From Planomicrobium sp. CPCC 101079 (GTDB taxonomy: Bacteria > Bacillota > Bacilli > Bacillales_A > Planococcaceae): a stretch of 64,000 nt of DNA. Positions within the stretch are counted from its first letter, which is position 1. Every line of letters begins with the position of its first letter. The position numbers and the translations under genes were made by a program. This document shows, one piece after another, positions 18,294 through 26,016 of this stretch. Location: positions 181,821-245,820 of the forward strand of contig NZ_VOHC01000024.1 in NCBI RefSeq assembly GCF_007859275.1, read 5' to 3'. Under the pieces are notes generated by a model. The model was given only the letters and a program-made list of their open reading frames with translations. It searched no databases and had not been told where the DNA came from.

Positions 18294-18830
18294 AAGTTGG
18301 AACTCAGAGGCGAAAAGTTATAACTCAAAGAGAAGAAGTTGTAACTCGCTGCCTACAAATTGTAACTCGACCTCAATAAGTTGTAACTCACCCTCCTAGC
18401 AACAAAAAACTATTTTGATAGCTTTTCGCCTCGACGAAAAGCCCTCACTCCCAAAAGAAGGCATTCGCAGCTGCGAATGCCGATCATCCAGCAAGCTCAT
18501 AGGTGAAGAAGTTGGAACTCAGGCACAAAAAGTTGTAACTCGCTGCCCGCAAGTTGGAACTCGACGCCAAAAAGTCGTAACTCACCCTTCCAGCAACAAA
18601 AAAACTAATTGGAAAGCTTTTCGCCCAGGCGAAAAGCCCGCAACCCCCAAAAGAAGGCATTCGCAGCCGCGAATGCCAATCACCCAGCAAGCTCATAGGA
18701 GAGGAAGTTCTAACTCAAACACAAAAAGTTGTAACTCGAGGGGAAGAAGTTGTAACTCAGAGGCGAAAAGTTGTAACTCACTCCCAAAAAGTTGGAACTG
18801 AGTCACGAAAGGTTGTAACTCACCCTCCCA
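18294..18830. repeat. Composite repeat cluster C: 21-bp arrays plus two hairpins
   Basis: The AGTT-NN-AACT core lies on 21-bp grids at 18294-18378 (5 copies), 18509-18572 (4) and 18705-18810 (6). Hairpin 1 occurs at 18421-18442 and 18616-18637, and hairpin 2 at 18460-18481 and 18656-18677. Segment order matches cluster B; the linkers differ (AGCAACAAAAAACTA instead of TGCAGCTAGAAAA). The cluster fills the gap between two convergent genes and contains no credible gene. Confidence 0.92.
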
Positions 18831-18861
18831 TTCAGCGAATGCTAACCAATTTACAACCGCC

Positions 18862-19794
18862 TCACTCCACTCTCTGATAAACCCTTGACCCCTCAATCCG
18901 AACAAACCCCATCTTCCGCATCAAATACCCAACCGCATGTTTGTCCTTCAATCCCAAATATGCTTGAAGCTGCTCGCCGCTTATACCAGGCGTGGCGAAT
19001 TCGAACCAATCGTCAAGCGCCCGCTCGTAGCCATCGACAACTTTTGCCTGACACGAATTACATATAAAAGTTCGCTGGCTCATTCTGCGGCATGGGCTGC
19101 CACAGGAGCCGCAAAGGACACCTTTTTTCAAATCCTTCGTTTCGTAGAAGTATGTTTTAGAGTAGTCGGTTTTGAGGAAAGGGGAATGGTGATTAATCAG
19201 AAGTTGGCCAATGGCCTCCATTTCGCTAAAGGGCATCAAGCGGCCTGTCTGGGGGAGGCGGGAGATGAAGTGGTTCAATGCGTTGCCATAAACAAGAGGT
19301 ATATCTTTCGGTGCCCGCTCGACCAGTGTCGAGGAGTAGGGGAGTACGATTGCGGTATGGATCGGCAGCTTCACACCTAGACGATCAACTATCAAAGCCA
19401 GCTCTTCTTTTGCATTCCACACTTGAGTGGCGGGGGAGTTAAAGCCCAGTCTTGTTCCGTCGCGGGTTTCTTGTTCCATGTGGAAGCTTGTTTCATTGAA
19501 CAGTAGCGTACCTGAGAAATTCTTCACTTCCAAAATCAGCGCAAAAGCGGGCGTCAGCACCACCGTGTCAATCTGGCAAAACCTTTCCGCCAGCTGCAAG
19601 TCGGCAACCGCCACATGGGGAATCCTCAACCGCTTCAAGATTGCATCCACATATTGCTCTCCGCCAAATCCAGCTCTCACTTTATAATGGTCCTGGGCTA
19701 TATCTTCCCAGCACTCATGGCTCTTCGGCAATCGGTGCATCAATCTAGGCAAAGCCGCCAGCAAATGCGGGGCCGTCCGTTCTTTCATAAACAT
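18862..19794 (-). CDS. NERD-domain protein with C-terminal zinc-finger-like segment
   Basis: ATG 19794 is preferred over the upstream in-frame ATG 19824, because AAGGAGG sits six bases before it. The protein has 310 residues. Residues about 40-150 form a NERD (nuclease-related) domain with EQYVDAIL, CQIDTVVLTP and LILEVKNFSG, the acidic and Lys positions expected of a restriction-endonuclease-like fold. A four-cysteine motif (CGSCGSPC, then CNSC) follows near residues 225-250, then a helical tail. NERD proteins are thought to act on nucleic acid, but their substrate is generally unknown. It is divergent from the zinc-ribbon protease, and a 9-bp inverted repeat lies between the two starts. Confidence 0.8.
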   Translation of the reverse strand: MFMKERTAPHLLAALPRLMHRLPKSHECWEDIAQDHYKVRAGFGGEQYVDAILKRLRIPHVAVADLQLAERFCQIDTVVLTPAFALILEVKNFSGTLLFNETSFHMEQETRDGTRLGFNSPATQVWNAKEELALIVDRLGVKLPIHTAIVLPYSSTLVERAPKDIPLVYGNALNHFISRLPQTGRLMPFSEMEAIGQLLINHHSPFLKTDYSKTYFYETKDLKKGVLCGSCGSPCRRMSQRTFICNSCQAKVVDGYERALDDWFEFATPGISGEQLQAYLGLKDKHAVGYLMRKMGFVRIEGSRVYQRVE

Positions 19795-19820
19795 GGCATA
19801 CCTCCTTTCCCTGTAGTATA

Positions 19821-19859
19821 TCATTAAATTTATTTAATTTTCAGACTTATATTTAATGA
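19821..19859. promoter_or_regulatory. Inverted repeat between divergent NERD and protease genes
   Basis: TCATTAAAT (19821-19829) and ATTTAATGA (19851-19859) are exact reverse complements, 30 bp centre to centre, in the 111-bp divergent intergenic region. TATACT at 19873-19878 could be a -10 box for the plus strand. A shared operator is plausible but unproven. Confidence 0.45.
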
Positions 19860-19905
19860 TCCGGGTATACTACCCATAACACCACTTCGTAGGAGGGAGA
19901 CCGCT

Positions 19906-20826
19906 ATGTTTTGTTCCAATTGTGGATACAAAAACAGAGAGACAGCGCATTATTGCATAGACTGCGGCCAGCCTGTGGACAGAATCACCCGGATGCATAA
20001 AAAAGGTAAACGCAACAAAGTACAAGCAATCTTCCTTTCGCTGCTGCTCATCGGGGCGGGATTTTCCGCCGCCCGGCTTACCGATGAACAAACTGTCCAA
20101 CCCATGTCACTGGAAGCGGAAAACACCACCCAATCTTTAACCCAGCAGCCTGAAGCAGAAGCGGCCCCTCCTCAGACCGAAAGCGCGAAAGAAAAGAAAG
20201 ACATTATCCAAGAAACCCGGCATAAAGTTTTCACAATCGAATCAGACGAAGTGTCCGGGACTGGATTCCTGTTCACCGATAGCGGCATACTCATCACCAA
20301 TGCCCACGTAGTTTCCGGAAACAGCGACTTGCTCGTCCGCAGTGCAGACGGGGAGGAAGAGTCGGGGCGCGTCATCGGCATTTCGGTGGTGGACGATGTA
20401 GCGCTTGTCCAAGTTGATGCTTATGCCGGAAATACGCCGATTGAAGTCGAATCAAACCAAACAGAAGTCGGCACGGAAGTTATCGCATTCGGCAGTCCGT
20501 CCGGTTTTGAAAACTCCGCTTCTATCGGATACGTCACCGGAGAAGGGCGCGACTTTGAACATAACTTCATCTACAAAGACATGTACCAGATCGATGCACA
20601 GCTCGCACCTGGCTCGAGCGGCGGTCCGCTTGTCGACGCTGCAACCGGAAAAGTCATTGCCATCAACTCGATCCAATACACAGACGGCATCTCCATCGGC
20701 TTTTCAATCCCGATGCACACAGTCGAAGACCTTCTTACCGACTGGCTGAACAACCCGATGTCCCAGGAGGAAATAGAACAAATCTTGGATCAGCCAAGTG
20801 AAAGCGAATGGAGCAGAAGGAACTAA
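19906..20826 (+). CDS. Zinc-ribbon, membrane-anchored trypsin-like serine protease
   Basis: The 306-residue protein starts at ATG 19906 behind GGAGGGAG. A zinc ribbon at residues 3-20 (Cys3, Cys6, Cys17, Cys20) is cytoplasmic. A membrane helix lies at about 39-57, followed by a Gln/Glu/Ala-rich linker. The chymotrypsin-fold domain has His134 (TNAHVV), Asp164 (DDVALV) and Ser238 (GSSGGPL). It is a paralogue of the protease at 5753-7132, with matching phrases (SGTGFLFTDSG/QGSGFLFNSKG and NNPMSQEE/KNPMQYEE), but lacks that protein's C-terminal domain. The zinc ribbon plus single helix recalls TcaA/YvbJ-type envelope-stress proteins. Its role is probably surface proteolysis or stress sensing; the substrate is unknown. 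Confidence 0.87.
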   Translation: MFCSNCGYKNRETAHYCIDCGQPVDRITRMHKKGKRNKVQAIFLSLLLIGAGFSAARLTDEQTVQPMSLEAENTTQSLTQQPEAEAAPPQTESAKEKKDIIQETRHKVFTIESDEVSGTGFLFTDSGILITNAHVVSGNSDLLVRSADGEEESGRVIGISVVDDVALVQVDAYAGNTPIEVESNQTEVGTEVIAFGSPSGFENSASIGYVTGEGRDFEHNFIYKDMYQIDAQLAPGSSGGPLVDAATGKVIAINSIQYTDGISIGFSIPMHTVEDLLTDWLNNPMSQEEIEQILDQPSESEWSRRN

Positions 20827-20846
20827 CCATCATCTATTCAATCAAG

Positions 20847-20876
20847 AAGGGCACGTCTCAAAGGATGTGCCTTTTT
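20847..20876 (+). terminator. Intrinsic terminator after the zinc-ribbon protease
   Basis: AAGGGCACGTC pairs with GGATGTGCCTT around TCAAA, with G-T wobbles, followed by T. Confidence 0.85.
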
Positions 20877-21175
20877 ACTTAGGAAGAAATAAAAGAGTTA
20901 AAATGAAGCAAGCACACTCCACAAACAATAAGGGAACCGAAGAAATGCCTAAACTTGCTTACCAATATCGAATTATTAGAATCAATAAACAAATAAATAT
21001 AATAGGGTATAAAGTCACGGTTTTTTCGCTTTTTCTGCTTTATCTCAGAAAAATCACAAGATATATTAAAATAATGTGTAATTTAGACTAGTCAAAATGT
21101 CATTCTACCTATATACTGGAAATAGATTAACAGACAGAGAGAAAATCTAAAACGGGGAAGAAGGTTGAAGGGGCT
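20877..21175. other. Intergenic stretch, no gene seen
   Basis: About 300 bp of AT-rich sequence. A 97-residue frame (20798-21091) overlaps the protease end and has no ribosome binding site, so it is not called. Confidence 0.55.
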
Positions 21176-21391
21176 ATGGAAAATTACAATTTCTACAAAG
21201 AGAAGATTGAAAAGCAGTACAACCAAGACTTGAAAGAGATTTTAACCACACTTTACATCACCAACGAGCAAGGGCCGTCCGTCAGTGCCAAACAACTGGG
21301 CATTCCGCGGAAAGCATTTATTCACTTTGTAAACCACTATGGATTAAAACCGCTTAAGTTAGACGACATAAAAAAAAAAGTTCTGGCTTGA
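21176..21391 (+). CDS. Small hypothetical protein with helix-turn-helix-like segment
   Basis: The 71-residue protein starts at ATG 21176 with AAGG/GAAGGGG upstream. It is charged and helical, without signal peptide or membrane helix. The middle (SVSAKQLGIPRKAFIHFVNHYGL) reads like a helix-turn-helix, so DNA binding is possible. It stands alone, 77 bp before the convergent LCP gene, with which it shares a bidirectional terminator. I do not recognise the family. Confidence 0.6.
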   Translation: MENYNFYKEKIEKQYNQDLKEILTTLYITNEQGPSVSAKQLGIPRKAFIHFVNHYGLKPLKLDDIKKKVLA

Positions 21392-21436
21392 ACAACTAAC
21401 TGCATCACTCACCATTTAAAATCCACGCATGCAAAA

Positions 21437-21464
21437 AACCACGTTCTCAAAAGAGAACGCGGTT
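21437..21464. terminator. Bidirectional terminator between small protein and LCP gene
   Basis: AACCACGTTCTC and GAGAACGCGGTT close an AAAA loop. T tracts follow on both strands. Confidence 0.88.
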
Positions 21465-21467
21465 TTC

Positions 21468-22385
21468 TTATAGTTCTAAATGGCTCTTCAATGTTTCCTG
21501 GATCTCGGCCAATTCAGCGTCATTCATCATGTAATACCAAATGCCGTCGATGGTTTCACCCGTGCCGTCTTCAACAATGATCTGGTCGACTGTGCCGACC
21601 GCGTCGCGGTAATTGCCTTGCACTTCGACCATTTCATCGAACGTCATGTTCGTGCGGACGTTGTCGCCGAGTGCAGTAAATATGTCTTTGTAGTTCACCA
21701 AGCTGTTGACGGATGCGCCTTCACGCATAATGCCTTGCAGCACTTGCTTCTGGCGGTCTTGGCGGCCGAAATCGCCGCGCGGATCTTCATATCTCATGCG
21801 GACATAGCTTAACGCTTTATCGCCGGTCAAGTGGATATTGCCGGCTGCGAAATCGTCGAAAGCAAATGAATTATTAACATCAACACCGCCGACTGCGTCC
21901 ACGATATCTTTAAAGCCTTCCATATTCACCTGTACCACATAATCAATCGGGATATCTATTAAATTCTCGACTGTGGCAAGTGACATTTCAATGCCGCCGA
22001 ACGCGTATGCGTGGTTGATCTTATCGGTCGTTCCATGCCCAACAATTTCTGTATACGTATCACGTGGAATCGATACCATCTTTGTCGATTTTTCAGTAGG
22101 ATTGATTGTCAAAACAACAATCGTATCCGAGCGGCCGCTGTCGCCTTCGCGCTCATCGACGCCAAGCAATAGGACAGAGAATGGATCTTTCTCATCAAAC
22201 ACGACTTCTTCGGTCCGTTTGTCTGATTTCTCACGGTCAATCGGTTCGTGCATTTCTTCCAATGTGTTCGTAAAGCTGTTATAAACCATAAACAAGTAAA
22301 CGCCAAGCCCTACAACAAGCAGTCCCAGTATCCCGACAATCCATGGCCATTTTTTCTTTTTTGTTTTTTTTCTGCGGCTTTCCAT
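21468..22385 (-). CDS. LytR-CpsA-Psr (LCP) family glycopolymer ligase
   Basis: The 305-residue protein starts at ATG 22385 behind GGGGGAAAG. It has a very basic cytoplasmic N-terminus (RRKKTKKKK), one membrane helix at about 14-34 and an extracellular LCP domain from about residue 65. Conserved elements are LLLGVDEREGDSGRSDTIVV, VSIPRDTY, KINHAYAFGG, VDAVGGVDV and YVRMRYEDPRGDFGRQDRQ. LCP enzymes transfer undecaprenyl-linked teichoic acids or capsule to peptidoglycan. Its place next to the capsule operon suggests it attaches that polysaccharide. The SGNH-like gene 14 bp upstream is probably cotranscribed with it. Confidence 0.92.
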   Translation of the reverse strand: MESRRKKTKKKKWPWIVGILGLLVVGLGVYLFMVYNSFTNTLEEMHEPIDREKSDKRTEEVVFDEKDPFSVLLLGVDEREGDSGRSDTIVVLTINPTEKSTKMVSIPRDTYTEIVGHGTTDKINHAYAFGGIEMSLATVENLIDIPIDYVVQVNMEGFKDIVDAVGGVDVNNSFAFDDFAAGNIHLTGDKALSYVRMRYEDPRGDFGRQDRQKQVLQGIMREGASVNSLVNYKDIFTALGDNVRTNMTFDEMVEVQGNYRDAVGTVDQIIVEDGTGETIDGIWYYMMNDAELAEIQETLKSHLEL

Positions 22386-22399
22386 CGTTCTTTCCCCCG

Positions 22400-23194
22400 T
22401 TATTCAGCTATAAAATAGCCCTTCAATTCGTTTGCCCAAGTCTGTGAACCGGTGTCATTTGGATTTTTTTCTTCCGTCAAGTAATCTTGGAGTGCTGGGT
22501 CCGTAGTAGCAGGCCAAGCAGACCAGTGATTAATATACACAATATCACTCAAAGAAGCAAATTCTTCCAAAGCATTCACTTGCGTCAAATAATACCCGGC
22601 GCCGTATATTGGCTGTGGAGGCTGCAGCAGCAATACTGCGTCACTAACTTCCGTTTGAAGCTGCCCATAAAACGCCTCAATATGTTCGTGTTCCACTTCA
22701 ATTTCGACCAAGCCATTATTGTTTAATGTGAACGGTTCAAAGAGAACCACATCGTAGTCGCTGGATAAATCAATTTCTTCTTCTATAAATTCAGCGGAAG
22801 TCCCGTCAAATGAAACAGCATCCACTTCGATAAATCCGCCGTAAGCTTCTTCAATCGCGCGTTCCAGCTCTTCACCATAGCCAACATCCCCAGCGTCCAT
22901 CGCTTCCGATCCCACAATCAGCAGTTGAACTTTCTCGTCTGCCTCAAAGCGGTCCGTGAAAACTTTCTGCACGCTTTCGTCCAACTCAGCCATCAAACGC
23001 TCCAGCTGGTCTTCCGTTACAACTTGCTTTATCGGCTCAGAGGTTTCAGCCTTTTCCTCTTTTTCTTCTATAAGAGTGGCAGCTTCTGCAGGCTTTGTGC
23101 TTGCCGCTGCAAGTTTATCTTTCCATGTTATGTAACTAAATCCTAAGAGTACAATACATCCAATGACTAATAAAATAGCGATTAATTTTCTCAA
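22400..23194 (-). CDS. Membrane-anchored SGNH/GDSL hydrolase-like protein
   Basis: The 264-residue protein starts at TTG 23194, with AAAGGAG upstream at a longish distance. An N-terminal membrane helix at residues 3-22 is followed by an acidic stalk. The domain from about residue 85 resembles the SGNH hydrolase-like proteins found beside capsule genes: LLIVGSEAMDAGDVGYGEELE takes the block I place and YINHWSAWP a later block. Block I reads GSEAMDAG instead of GDSL, though Ser96 could still be the nucleophile. It may remove acyl groups from the capsule or be a non-catalytic helper. It sits upstream of the LCP gene in the same direction. Confidence 0.65.
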   Translation of the reverse strand: MRKLIAILLVIGCIVLLGFSYITWKDKLAAASTKPAEAATLIEEKEEKAETSEPIKQVVTEDQLERLMAELDESVQKVFTDRFEADEKVQLLIVGSEAMDAGDVGYGEELERAIEEAYGGFIEVDAVSFDGTSAEFIEEEIDLSSDYDVVLFEPFTLNNNGLVEIEVEHEHIEAFYGQLQTEVSDAVLLLQPPQPIYGAGYYLTQVNALEEFASLSDIVYINHWSAWPATTDPALQDYLTEEKNPNDTGSQTWANELKGYFIAE

Positions 23195-23304
23195 TTCCTT
23201 ATTAAACTCCTTTCAATAACTTGCGATTTCTAACCATAAACATAGCATAATTAAATCTATTAGCCTATAAAACTTTTTAAAAATGGAAGTTCCAAAGGCA
23301 CCAC

Positions 23305-23325
23305 CTTATGCTATACTAGCATAAG
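23305..23325. promoter_or_regulatory. Perfect palindrome over the capsule promoter -10 box
   Basis: CTTATGCTA (23305-23313) and TAGCATAAG (23317-23325) are exact reverse complements with a 3-bp centre. TATACT (23312-23317) inside it is a good -10 candidate, with a poor -35 (TTCCAA) 17 bp upstream. This is a typical repressor-operator position for the chain-length regulator, kinase and phosphatase genes that follow. Confidence 0.65.
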
Positions 23326-23360
23326 TGTTTAAAAAGACCATTAAAGGAGCCACCACGTAC

Positions 23361-24089
23361 ATGGAAGAAACCATCAGTTTGCAAGACTTGTTCCAAACCT
23401 TGAAAAAGCGCCTCGGATTGATCGCTTTGCTGACAATTTTAGCTGTCACGATTGCCGGTGCTGTATCATATTTGTTCCTCACGCCAATCTACGAGACCTC
23501 GACGCAAATTCTCGTCAACCAGGAAAAAACGGACGCCGCCACAGCGATCAACCAAAACATCCAAGCCGACTTGCAATTGATCAATACATATAGCGTCATC
23601 ATTAAAAGCCCTGCAATATTAGATCAAGTGGAAGAACAGCTCAACTTAGGGTTAACGACAGAGCAGCTGACCAATAAAATCACAGTTGCGACTGCAGAAC
23701 AATCACAAGTCGTCAATGTCTCAGTGCAAGATCCAGACCCACAAGTTGCGGTAAACATTGCAAACACAACAGCGAACGTCTTCCAAGAAGAAATCCAGGA
23801 GTTGATGAGCGTTGATAACGTGTCGATCCTTTCTCCGGCAGTATTAAAAGAAAATCCTGCACCAGTTGCCCCAAACCCGATGATGAACATGGCAATTGCA
23901 GCTGTAATCGGTTTGATGCTCGGCGTAGGGATTGCATTCTTGCTTGAATACTTGGATACGTCCATGAAGACAGACCAAGACATCGAAGATATTTTAGGAA
24001 TTCCATTGCTTGGGGTTATTTCGCCGATTCAAGAAAAAGCGGAGCTGACCGAAAAAGCGGCAACATCATCGAGAAGGAGAGCGGGTTAA
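23361..24089 (+). CDS. Capsule chain-length regulator / kinase activator (Wzz, CapA-like)
   Basis: ATG 23361 is chosen, 11 bases after AAAGGAG; an in-frame TTG at 23325 lies inside the operator. The 242-residue protein has two membrane helices (about 20-42 and 170-190) enclosing an extracellular Wzz domain (YLFLTPIYETSTQILV at the start, PAPVAPNPMMNMAIAAVIG before helix 2). The cytoplasmic tail contacts and activates the tyrosine kinase in this family. It controls polymer length and export. It is the first gene of the capsule operon, three bases before the kinase gene. Confidence 0.92.
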   Translation: MEETISLQDLFQTLKKRLGLIALLTILAVTIAGAVSYLFLTPIYETSTQILVNQEKTDAATAINQNIQADLQLINTYSVIIKSPAILDQVEEQLNLGLTTEQLTNKITVATAEQSQVVNVSVQDPDPQVAVNIANTTANVFQEEIQELMSVDNVSILSPAVLKENPAPVAPNPMMNMAIAAVIGLMLGVGIAFLLEYLDTSMKTDQDIEDILGIPLLGVISPIQEKAELTEKAATSSRRRAG

Positions 24090-24092
24090 GTT

Positions 24093-24797
24093 ATGGCTAG
24101 AAGACAGAAAAAAGTATTGCAGCAAACAGCTCGTAAACTTATTGCGTTTACAACTCCTAAATCTTATGTAGCAGAACAATTCCGTACACTGCGTACGAAC
24201 ATCACATTCTCATCACCGGATACCGACATCCGGACAATGGTCGTGACTTCAGCAGCGCCTTCAGAAGGAAAATCGACGACTTCGGCGAACTTGGCCGTAG
24301 TTTTCGCCCAAGAAGGGAAAAAAGTGCTGCTCGTCGATGGCGATATGCGGAAGCCAACAACGCATTACACATTCCATATGGGAAATACGATCGGCCTTTC
24401 AAGCGTCTTGACTCGCCAAGCAACAGCAGAAGATGCTATCCGCCCAACAGCGGTTGAAAGGTTGGATCTTTTAACATGCGGACCCATACCGCCAAATCCA
24501 GCCGAACTATTGGCTTCAAAATCAATGGACCTGCTGATAAAACAATTAAAAGAAAAGTATGATTTAATCGTTTTTGATGCGCCGCCTGTTTTATCCGTAA
24601 CTGATGGCCAAATTATAGCGAACAAATGTGATGGCACTGTTTTAGTAGTGAATTCAGGCAATACAGAAAAAGAAATGGCACTGAAAGCAAAAGAAGCCAT
24701 TACGGCTTCAAATAGTAAAATTATTGGCGCTGTCTTGAATAATTATGTGTTAGCGAAAGATAGCCATTATTACCAGTATTACGGCTCTTCTGAGTAA
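24093..24797 (+). CDS. Bacterial tyrosine kinase (CpsD/CapB-like)
   Basis: The 234-residue cytoplasmic BY-kinase shows Walker A at residues 53-62 (SAAPSEGKST, Lys60), Walker A' near 79-88 (LLVDGDMRKP) and Walker B near 155 (LIVFDAPPVL). The C-terminal tyrosine cluster (HYYQYYGSSE) is autophosphorylated in the family. Cycles of phosphorylation and dephosphorylation with the Wzz protein and the PHP phosphatase control polysaccharide assembly. The split into two proteins is the usual Firmicutes arrangement. The stop codon lies within the terminator hairpin that follows. Confidence 0.93.
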   Translation: MARRQKKVLQQTARKLIAFTTPKSYVAEQFRTLRTNITFSSPDTDIRTMVVTSAAPSEGKSTTSANLAVVFAQEGKKVLLVDGDMRKPTTHYTFHMGNTIGLSSVLTRQATAEDAIRPTAVERLDLLTCGPIPPNPAELLASKSMDLLIKQLKEKYDLIVFDAPPVLSVTDGQIIANKCDGTVLVVNSGNTEKEMALKAKEAITASNSKIIGAVLNNYVLAKDSHYYQYYGSSE

Positions 24798-24822
24798 AAA
24801 GGATTTCCTTTTTACTCTTTTT
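24792..24822 (+). terminator. Hairpin terminator or attenuator after the kinase gene
   Basis: GAGTAAAAAGGA and TCCTTTTTACTC form a perfect stem with almost no loop, followed by TTTTTAC. The phosphatase starts only 24 bp later, so partial read-through is likely. Confidence 0.8.
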
Positions 24823-24845
24823 ACTTGCCATAAGGAGGAAGCAGC

Positions 24846-25613
24846 ATGATCGATACACATGCGCATATACTAGCCGGACTTGATGACGGCGCTGAAACGA
24901 TGGAACTAACCCGAAAAATGTTAGAAGCGGCAGTGAAAGAGCAGATTACGGGCATCATCGCGACGCCTCATGCTTATCACCCGAATTTCAAAACCGATTT
25001 AGCAGCGTTAAACAACCAATTGGAACAAACTAAAAAATACATTAAAGAACAAAATCTGCCGATCGAGATATACAGCGGCCAGGAATGCCGGCTTTCAGAA
25101 AAGCTGCCGGAGCGCTTGAAAGCGGGTGAAGCGTTGACGCTAGCCGATTCGCAATACGTCTTGTTGGAACTGCCTTCATCAGGCGTGCCTGCATACACAG
25201 TCCAGATTATCCAACAGCTGATTACAAGCAATTACGTGCCGATCATCGCGCATCCGGAACGCAACCAAGGCATTATCGAAAAACCGGAACGCTTGCGCAA
25301 ACTTTTGCTTCACGGGGCATTGGCTCAAGTGACAGCGGGATCAGTCGCCGGCAGTTTTGGAAAAGCCATTCAACGCACCGCAATGGACTTGATCGATGCC
25401 AACTTGATTCATGTCTACGGATCAGACATCCACAATTTGACCACTCGCCCATTTCTTTATAATGAAGGTTTGGATTATTTAGAGAAGAAGAACTACCATG
25501 AGATTGTTGATATCATGCTCGAGAATAATGACCGCATTTTGTTAAATGAAAATCTTCATGTACTGGAGCCGCAGAATATTACAAAATCAAAATGGTGGAA
25601 TATTTTCGGATGA
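24846..25613 (+). CDS. Tyrosine-protein phosphatase, PHP type (CpsB/YwqE-like)
   Basis: The 255-residue protein starts at ATG 24846 behind TAAGGAGGAAGC. MIDTHAHILAGLDDGA, ATPHAYHP, GQECRL, IAHPERNQ and GSDIHN are the metal-binding motifs of the PHP fold. It dephosphorylates the BY-kinase tail, completing the Wzz-kinase-phosphatase triad. It is the last gene before a 400-bp gap with a structured leader, so the triad and the biosynthetic genes are probably regulated separately. Confidence 0.93.
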   Translation: MIDTHAHILAGLDDGAETMELTRKMLEAAVKEQITGIIATPHAYHPNFKTDLAALNNQLEQTKKYIKEQNLPIEIYSGQECRLSEKLPERLKAGEALTLADSQYVLLELPSSGVPAYTVQIIQQLITSNYVPIIAHPERNQGIIEKPERLRKLLLHGALAQVTAGSVAGSFGKAIQRTAMDLIDANLIHVYGSDIHNLTTRPFLYNEGLDYLEKKNYHEIVDIMLENNDRILLNENLHVLEPQNITKSKWWNIFG

Positions 25614-25740
25614 TATTAGAACTTTGAAAATCGAATTGCTAATCAATTTATTAATATTAATTGCGTGAAAGCGTTTTACATTAAAATTTGAAAAAAAGTA
25701 ATTTATTGATAAAAAAACTCTATCACTTCCAATAAATAGT
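25614..25740. other. AT-rich gap before the leader RNA
   Basis: No gene. Sequences resembling a promoter (TTGATA near 25696, TATGCT or TAGAAT near 25742-25750) are present but their spacing is not convincing. Confidence 0.4.
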
Positions 25741-25757
25741 ATGCTAGAATGAGTTTA

Positions 25758-25882
25758 GAAGACGACGAGCGGGGAATAAGTAATGTTTAGGTTTGGATAG
25801 ATAGTCCTTTTACCTAGTCATAATCTTATTAAAGAGTCGATTCGCTAATTGTACATAACAATTTGCATCGGCTTTTTTTTTT
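25758..25882 (+). ncRNA. Putative structured leader with terminator before the sugar-nucleotide genes
   Basis: AATAAG (25775-25780) pairs with CTTATT (25825-25830) and TAGGT (25788-25792) with ACCTA (25812-25816), forming one nested helix. It is followed by a long hairpin at 25831-25874 and ten T. The terminator sits about 135 bp upstream of the next start codon, in the middle of the capsule locus. Attenuation or processive antitermination is therefore plausible. The Bacillales EAR (epsC) element sits in a comparable place in eps operons, but I cannot confirm a match. Confidence 0.5.
25831..25882 (+). terminator. Strong hairpin with T10 inside the capsule locus
   Basis: AAGAGTCGAT pairs with ATCGGCTTTT using wobbles; inner GCTAATTGT pairs with ACAATTTGC with one mismatch. 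A run of ten T follows. Confidence 0.8.
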
Positions 25883-25917
25883 GAGCAATTATTCCATTAA
25901 TTAGTAAAAAACAGAAT

Positions 25918-25947
25918 AAATATACCTTATATATACAAGGTATATTT
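25918..25947. promoter_or_regulatory. Inverted repeat upstream of the UDP-glucose pyrophosphorylase gene
   Basis: AAATATACCTT (25918-25928) and AAGGTATATTT (25937-25947) are perfect 11-bp arms around ATATATAC. No T tract follows, so an operator or a promoter-linked site is likelier than a terminator. Confidence 0.5.
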
Positions 25948-26016
25948 ACATGTCATTCTTTAGATGTAGTTATAAATTACATAGATTCCATGAAAATATA
26001 TTTAGGGGGAATAAAA

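Noticed and set aside
18415-18801. 128-residue frame in repeat cluster C
   Set aside because: Same artefact of the 21-bp period; it crosses both hairpins and has no ribosome binding site.
20798-21091. 97-residue frame after the zinc-ribbon protease
   Set aside because: Overlaps the protease stop and its terminator and has no binding site.
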